Assembly (NCBI RefSeq): GCF_030816485.1
Contig: NZ_JAUSYC010000004.1
Location: 1-55,001 of the forward strand
DNA from: Arthrobacter sp. B1I2
GTDB lineage: Bacteria > Actinomycetota > Actinomycetes > Actinomycetales > Micrococcaceae
Direction: 5' to 3'
Length of the DNA: 55,001 nt
Positions 51,718 to 55,001 of this stretch are shown piece by piece; positions within the stretch are counted from its first letter, which is position 1, and each line of letters opens with the position of its first letter. Position numbers and translations under genes: made by a program. The notes under the pieces are model-generated. The model saw only the letters and a list, made by a program, of their open reading frames with translations. It did no database searches and was not told the DNA's origin.

Positions 51718-51984
51718 ATGAGCATCGACGAACTGATCAAGCTCACGACTTCGGTCGTGAGCCTGCTGACAGCGGTCATCGCTCTGCTTTCCACGCGGAA
51801 CGCGCTCTTAACGAGCAAACGCTCCCGAGCTGCTGGCCCGGTCTTAGCCCGCCGGCTTTGTGTCCGCCGAGGAGTCCTCTGCCGGAAAGCTGCGGAGCAT
51901 GGCGGCCATGCTCCGCACGCTCGCTGGGTCCTCCTGCCAGGGCTTGCCGTTACGCGTACAGGCGTGGACACCGTTCACCCCTGA
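51718..51984 (+). CDS. Possible small membrane protein
   Basis: ATG 51718 follows a strong ribosome site (AGGAGGGAGG), and the first 30 residues (MSIDELIKLTTSVVSLLTAV, then IALLSTRNALL) form a hydrophobic helix. The remaining 55 residues are Arg/Cys-rich and antisense to the gene at 51844-52143, so only the first part looks natural. It may be a short gene whose true end was lost. The rightward terminator at 52259 would suit it. Confidence 0.3.
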   Translation: MSIDELIKLTTSVVSLLTAVIALLSTRNALLTSKRSRAAGPVLARRLCVRRGVLCRKAAEHGGHAPHARWVLLPGLAVTRTGVDTVHP

Positions 51985-52143
51985 ACATTTAGCCGCTTCG
52001 GCGAATTCTGCCCATGCCTCCTGGAGGTCCGCCAGCTCTGCGGGCGTCAAAGGTTCCTCCGCCTGCGGCTCAACGACGGCTCTTGAAACAGCCGCGTCGC
52101 CCGCCGCTGTCCGGCCTCTCCTGAAAAAGCTTCCCAGTCCCAT
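51844..52143 (-). CDS. Small hypothetical protein
   Basis: The 99-residue product begins MGLGSFFRRGRTAAG and has an acidic helical centre (LTPAELADLQEAWAEFAEAA) and a polar tail. No family is recognised. The start has no strong ribosome site, and the frame overlaps the rightward frame at 51718-51984, so only one of the two may be real; this one has the more protein-like composition throughout. Confidence 0.45.
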   Translation of the reverse strand: MGLGSFFRRGRTAAGDAAVSRAVVEPQAEEPLTPAELADLQEAWAEFAEAAKCSGVNGVHACTRNGKPWQEDPASVRSMAAMLRSFPAEDSSADTKPAG

Positions 52144-52258
52144 ACCCCTGCCCCTCTGAAATAGATGTCCCGCCAGGAGGAGAACTCCCCCGAGTTCCGC
52201 TGCAACTGGCGAGACGCTCCTACGCTACCAACGCGGACAGGATCCCTTGGGAAAGAAT

Positions 52259-52301
52259 GCAGCGGGCTCGCATTCCAAGGAATGCGAGCCCGCTGCTTTT
52301 T
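52259..52301 (+). terminator. Strong intrinsic terminator
   Basis: An 18-bp perfect stem (GCAGCGGGCTCGCATTCC and its complement) closes on itself and is followed by TTTTT. The terminator points right. No clear gene precedes it on this strand within 250 bases, except the doubtful frame at 51718. Confidence 0.85.
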
Positions 52302-52466
52302 GCAAACATCCTGCTGCTTACGCCTTCGAGCATCCCACACAAGGAGGTTGCCGTGGAGTTTTAGGCCCTGCCGTCACCGGCCAACTGGGGGAAACGGCCG
52401 GTGACGGAGGACGCTCTCATTTTACGCTCGCCAAGCCTGGTTTTCGCTGCGCTTCAACCAGTTGAT

Positions 52467-52837
52467 GGGCGTCCGCTTGCGCGGCCGGCTGTGGGGGCCA
52501 GTGCTGTCCGTCGCAGAGCTCCGGCCTGCCCTGGCCCTTTTGTGTCTGCGACGCTTTTTGGCTGCTGTCCTGACGGATTGTACGTGTCCGCTCCGGCCCG
52601 TCTAGCCCCTCCTCCGTCGGGGGCCTGCGGTGCAGGAATTTCCCTCCGGCGCTCCTTCGTCGCTGATTTCCTCCGGGAATTTCCTACCCCTTGCCCTGCG
52701 GGTAGACAGGCCTCCGTCGGCCACAGCTCCGCAAGCTTCGCCAGCAGCCAAAAACAACGGGGGGAGAGGGGAGCTGGCCGGTCACCTTGATCGCCCCACC
52801 CGCCACCATTCCCCGCAAAGGATGCAAAAACCATGAA
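52467..52837 (+). repeat. 371-bp leader repeat, copy A
   Basis: This stretch recurs at 54338-54708 with an offset of 1,871 bases and one visible difference (CTTGCG here, CTGGCG there). Both copies end at the ATGAA of a gene, so the repeat is a conserved 5' region with promoter and ribosome site. It contains GGAATTTCC twice (52635-52643 and 52676-52684), a T-rich patch (CTTTTTGG) and a purine-rich stretch near the start codon. No gene is supported inside it. Confidence 0.9.
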
Positions 52838-53855
52838 TGATGCAATTCGCATTTCCCGTCCGTCCGATATCCTCGGCTTCGTCCCGCACGCACTGGGCTT
52901 TGTCCCGCAGGAGTCTTTCGTGTTCCTGACGTTGCGGAACAAAGCACTGGGCGCCACCCTCAGGGTGGATGCCCCGGCCGCGGGAGACCCTAGTGTTTTC
53001 GCGCGGGCGATGGTGTCCTATCTCGCGGCTGACAATCAGGCCACGTCCGTTCTGCTGGCCGTCTACACGAATAGTCCGGCCGGTGCCGCCCCGCGGCCGT
53101 TCCATTCGTACATCGAGGCTGTAATTCAGGAATTTGAGGCAGCAGGAACCCCGCTGAAGGATGCGTGGCTGGTTACCGCTGAGCACTGGCGGAATCTGCT
53201 GTGCGACAGTGAAGCCGGCTGCTGCCCGCCCGAACCGCTGGACTCCATCACGGACGGCCATTTGAACGCGGAACTGGTTTTTCGCGGGAGCAGCTATCAA
53301 AAGACGCCCGGGACATCCTATGCACCGTTTACCGGCCCGGCAGAAACAGCCGAGCTAATCAGGGAGGCAATGCCCGCCATGTTCGCAGCAGAGCTGCACA
53401 CCGGCCGGGCCCTGTGGGCCGAAGTGTTGGGCCGGGGAGATTGCCCGGACCCGGAAAAGGCAGCCGAGCTGCTGGCATGCTTCCAGCGCCCGGACCTGCG
53501 GGACGCAATGTTCGTGAACGTCATTGATCCCCAGCGGCCCAACGCAGAGGACTGCGGAAATCTGCTGATCGGTGAGGGCATCGCGCCGGACTGGAACGAA
53601 GTGGACCGGGCGCAGGACGTGGCCCGGACCCTTATTGCAGCAACCCCGGAGGGTTACCGTGCCCCGCTGCTGACACTGATTGGGTGGCTGGCATACCTCA
53701 AGGGACAAGCCACCATCGCCGTTGAACACTTCAACCTCGCGATCGAGGACACCCCCGGTTACCGGCTTGCCGAGATGATGGAGGAGCTGGTGAAGCGCGG
53801 AACCATCGCCCCTGTCGCGCAGGACGCGGCCACCGCATACAAGCGGCACCGCTAA
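52833..53855 (+). CDS. DUF4192 domain-containing protein
   Basis: The 340-residue protein has the DUF4192 signature at its start: ISRPSDILGFVPHALGFVPQ followed by SFVFLTLRNKALGATLRVD, and later VLLAVYTNSPAGAA and LKDAWLVTAEHWRNLLCDSE. The family is widespread in actinobacteria and its function is unknown. It is expressed from the duplicated 371-bp leader, and the hairpin at 53859-53893 ends its unit. Confidence 0.9.
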   Translation: MNDAIRISRPSDILGFVPHALGFVPQESFVFLTLRNKALGATLRVDAPAAGDPSVFARAMVSYLAADNQATSVLLAVYTNSPAGAAPRPFHSYIEAVIQEFEAAGTPLKDAWLVTAEHWRNLLCDSEAGCCPPEPLDSITDGHLNAELVFRGSSYQKTPGTSYAPFTGPAETAELIREAMPAMFAAELHTGRALWAEVLGRGDCPDPEKAAELLACFQRPDLRDAMFVNVIDPQRPNAEDCGNLLIGEGIAPDWNEVDRAQDVARTLIAATPEGYRAPLLTLIGWLAYLKGQATIAVEHFNLAIEDTPGYRLAEMMEELVKRGTIAPVAQDAATAYKRHR

Positions 53856-53858
53856 GAC

Positions 53859-53893
53859 CATGAGGGGCCGGGCGAGGCGTCCGGCCCCTCATG
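53859..53893 (+). terminator. Hairpin after the DUF4192 gene
   Basis: CATGAGGGGCCGG (53859-53871) is exactly complementary to CCGGCCCCTCATG (53881-53893), with a nine-base loop, just after the stop codon. No T run follows. It is a likely terminator. Confidence 0.75.
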
Positions 53894-54036
53894 CTGGCGG
53901 GCGGCCTCCCCCGCCAGGGCTCCTCCGGCCGCGGTAGACGCTGGCGCGGGCGCTGCCCCAAGACGAACGCCAGAGACTGCAGCCGGGCTACAGTGAGAGG
54001 CTAAAGCCATCGCTCAACACCAAGGGGGGCCGCATC

Positions 54037-54186
54037 GTGGGCCACGATTTCATGCTCACCGCCGACGACGTTGCACCCGAAGGTGCAACTCACGCCCAGG
54101 ACATTCTGGAGCTGTCAATGCTGACCATGCCCACGCGCTCCTCAGCTGTCGACATCTCCTGGGACAAATCACCGCTGGACTACTGA
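54037..54186 (+). CDS. 49-residue acidic small protein
   Basis: GTG 54037 follows AAGGGGGG by a suitable gap, and the frame runs to TGA 54184-54186. The product begins MGHDFMLTADDVAPEG, holds many Asp/Glu and Ser/Thr residues, and ends DISWDKSPLDY. It is not recognised. The size and composition recall small precursor or anti-sigma-like peptides, but no modifying enzyme lies nearby. It sits between the two copies of the leader repeat. Confidence 0.5.
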   Translation: MGHDFMLTADDVAPEGATHAQDILELSMLTMPTRSSAVDISWDKSPLDY

Positions 54187-54337
54187 CATCCGGCAGCGAT
54201 CACGCTGCCTCTAATCTCTGCTGAGGAAACAGAAGCTGGCACCATAACGGGGGCCGGCTACACCTCGCTAACTGGCAGCTAGCCTCCGTACAAAACCGCG
54301 TGCGGACGGGCTGGTTCGCAGGGCTCACCAATGGATC

Positions 54338-54708
54338 GGGCGTCCGCTGGCGCGGCCGGCTGTGGGGGCCAGTGCTGTCCGTCGCAGAGCTCCGGCCTGC
54401 CCTGGCCCTTTTGTGTCTGCGACGCTTTTTGGCTGCTGTCCTGACGGATTGTACGTGTCCGCTCCGGCCCGTCTAGCCCCTCCTCCGTCGGGGGCCTGCG
54501 GTGCAGGAATTTCCCTCCGGCGCTCCTTCGTCGCTGATTTCCTCCGGGAATTTCCTACCCCTTGCCCTGCGGGTAGACAGGCCTCCGTCGGCCACAGCTC
54601 CGCAAGCTTCGCCAGCAGCCAAAAACAACGGGGGGAGAGGGGAGCTGGCCGGTCACCTTGATCGCCCCACCCGCCACCATTCCCCGCAAAGGATGCAAAA
54701 ACCATGAA
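54338..54708 (+). repeat. 371-bp leader repeat, copy B
   Basis: Second copy of the leader described at 52467-52837, here ending at the start codon of the junction gene. Homologous recombination between the two copies would delete or invert nothing but the DUF4192 unit and the small gene, since they are direct repeats 1,871 bases apart. Confidence 0.9.
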
Positions 54709-55001
54709 CGCCATCACTACCGAAACCGTGACTACGGCCGACACCAACGAAGCAATTGAGAAGGTTTCCGTCCTTCGTGACTACCACGAAAACGGCGGTT
54801 ACGACTGGATGGAGCTGATTGAAGCAGAAGGCTGGGCAGTCCTTGGAGTGTGGGGCTGCGACGGCTGGGACTTAGGCCAATGGCCTTACGTCATGATCGC
54901 CGTCACGCGGACAGCTGACACTATCGGTGGCCTGTTTGGAGTCGCCTCCTACTGCGAGGGGGACGTGAAAACGACCTACTACCGCAGCCAGCGGGCGCAA
55001 T
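54704..55001 (+). CDS. N-terminal part of a hypothetical protein cut by the window edge
   Basis: ATG 54704 follows AAAGGATG and opens a frame to the window end (99 codons plus one base). It begins MNAITTETVTTADTNEAIEK, and its core is Trp/Gly-rich (GYDWMELIEAEGWAVLGVWG, CDGWDLGQWPYVMIAV). If the molecule is circular it continues at 1-131 to a 142-residue protein. It uses leader copy B. I do not recognise the family; the region recalls plasmid proteins of unknown role encoded beside DUF3846 genes. Confidence 0.7.
   Translation, partial: MNAITTETVTTADTNEAIEKVSVLRDYHENGGYDWMELIEAEGWAVLGVWGCDGWDLGQWPYVMIAVTRTADTIGGLFGVASYCEGDVKTTYYRSQRAQ

Noticed and set aside
52401..52790. Open frames inside the 371-bp leader repeat
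   Set aside because: They recur in both copies because the DNA is repeated, lack ribosome sites, and end before the true start codons.

Overview
The window looks like a conjugative or mobilisable plasmid of a high-GC actinobacterium, most likely a Micrococcaceae member such as Arthrobacter. This placement rests on recognised gene families and on GC-rich coding sequence, not on a database match. The truncated gene at the right end (54704-55001) continues in frame into the truncated gene at the left end (3-131), with a TGG codon across the junction and a 142-residue product. The 55,001 bases may therefore be one complete circular replicon. The gene set supports this: it holds replication, partition, resolution, mobilisation, transfer and accessory modules.

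Layout. 1-573: end of the junction gene and a DUF3846 gene. 573-1093: noncoding and rich in hairpins. 1094-4424: mobilisation region with a small gene, a candidate oriT, a MobC-like protein, a relaxase and a coiled-coil protein. 4531-7932: divergent pair of an OGG-fold glycosylase-like protein and a large protein with a putative PD-(D/E)XK nuclease core. This pair lies between the intact coiled-coil gene and a decayed partial copy of it (8028-8499). 8552-19363: a divergent accessory locus that I cannot match to a named system. One arm encodes an XRE-type regulator, an unknown protein, a dehydrogenase-fold protein lacking its usual catalytic residues and a D-amino-acid oxidase. The other arm encodes a small protein, a NYN-domain nuclease, two membrane proteins, an unknown protein, a double AAA+ ATPase, a DegT-type PLP protein and a 40-residue zinc ribbon. 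A perfect 14-bp palindrome sits inside the promoter between the arms.

19404-30463: leftward type IV secretion operon (DUF4913 protein, VirD4/TraG coupling ATPase, VirB4-like ATPase, SCO6880-type protein, VirB6-like membrane protein, accessory proteins, ParA/MinD-like ATPase, lipoprotein and a peptidoglycan hydrolase). 30777-37645: plasmid backbone (wHTH regulator, small RHH-like protein, primase-type Rep, a CAAGTGAA repeat array, ParA, a small ParB-like protein, serine resolvase, KfrA-like coiled-coil protein and DUF2188). 37739-41919: a HEPN-like protein, a GIY-YIG-like protein, an unknown protein and a wHTH/DUF3800-like operon. 42111-43341: an IS30-family element. 44473-50350: a Gabija system (GajB, GajA), then an EcoRII-like restriction enzyme and its cytosine-C5 methyltransferase. 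50613-55001: small plasmid genes, a DUF4192 gene and a 371-bp leader present twice.

Taken together, the plasmid carries its own replication, partition and transfer functions plus several anti-invader modules. Gabija and the restriction-modification pair are recognisable. The 4531-7932 pair and the 8552-19363 locus are the best candidates for undescribed systems.
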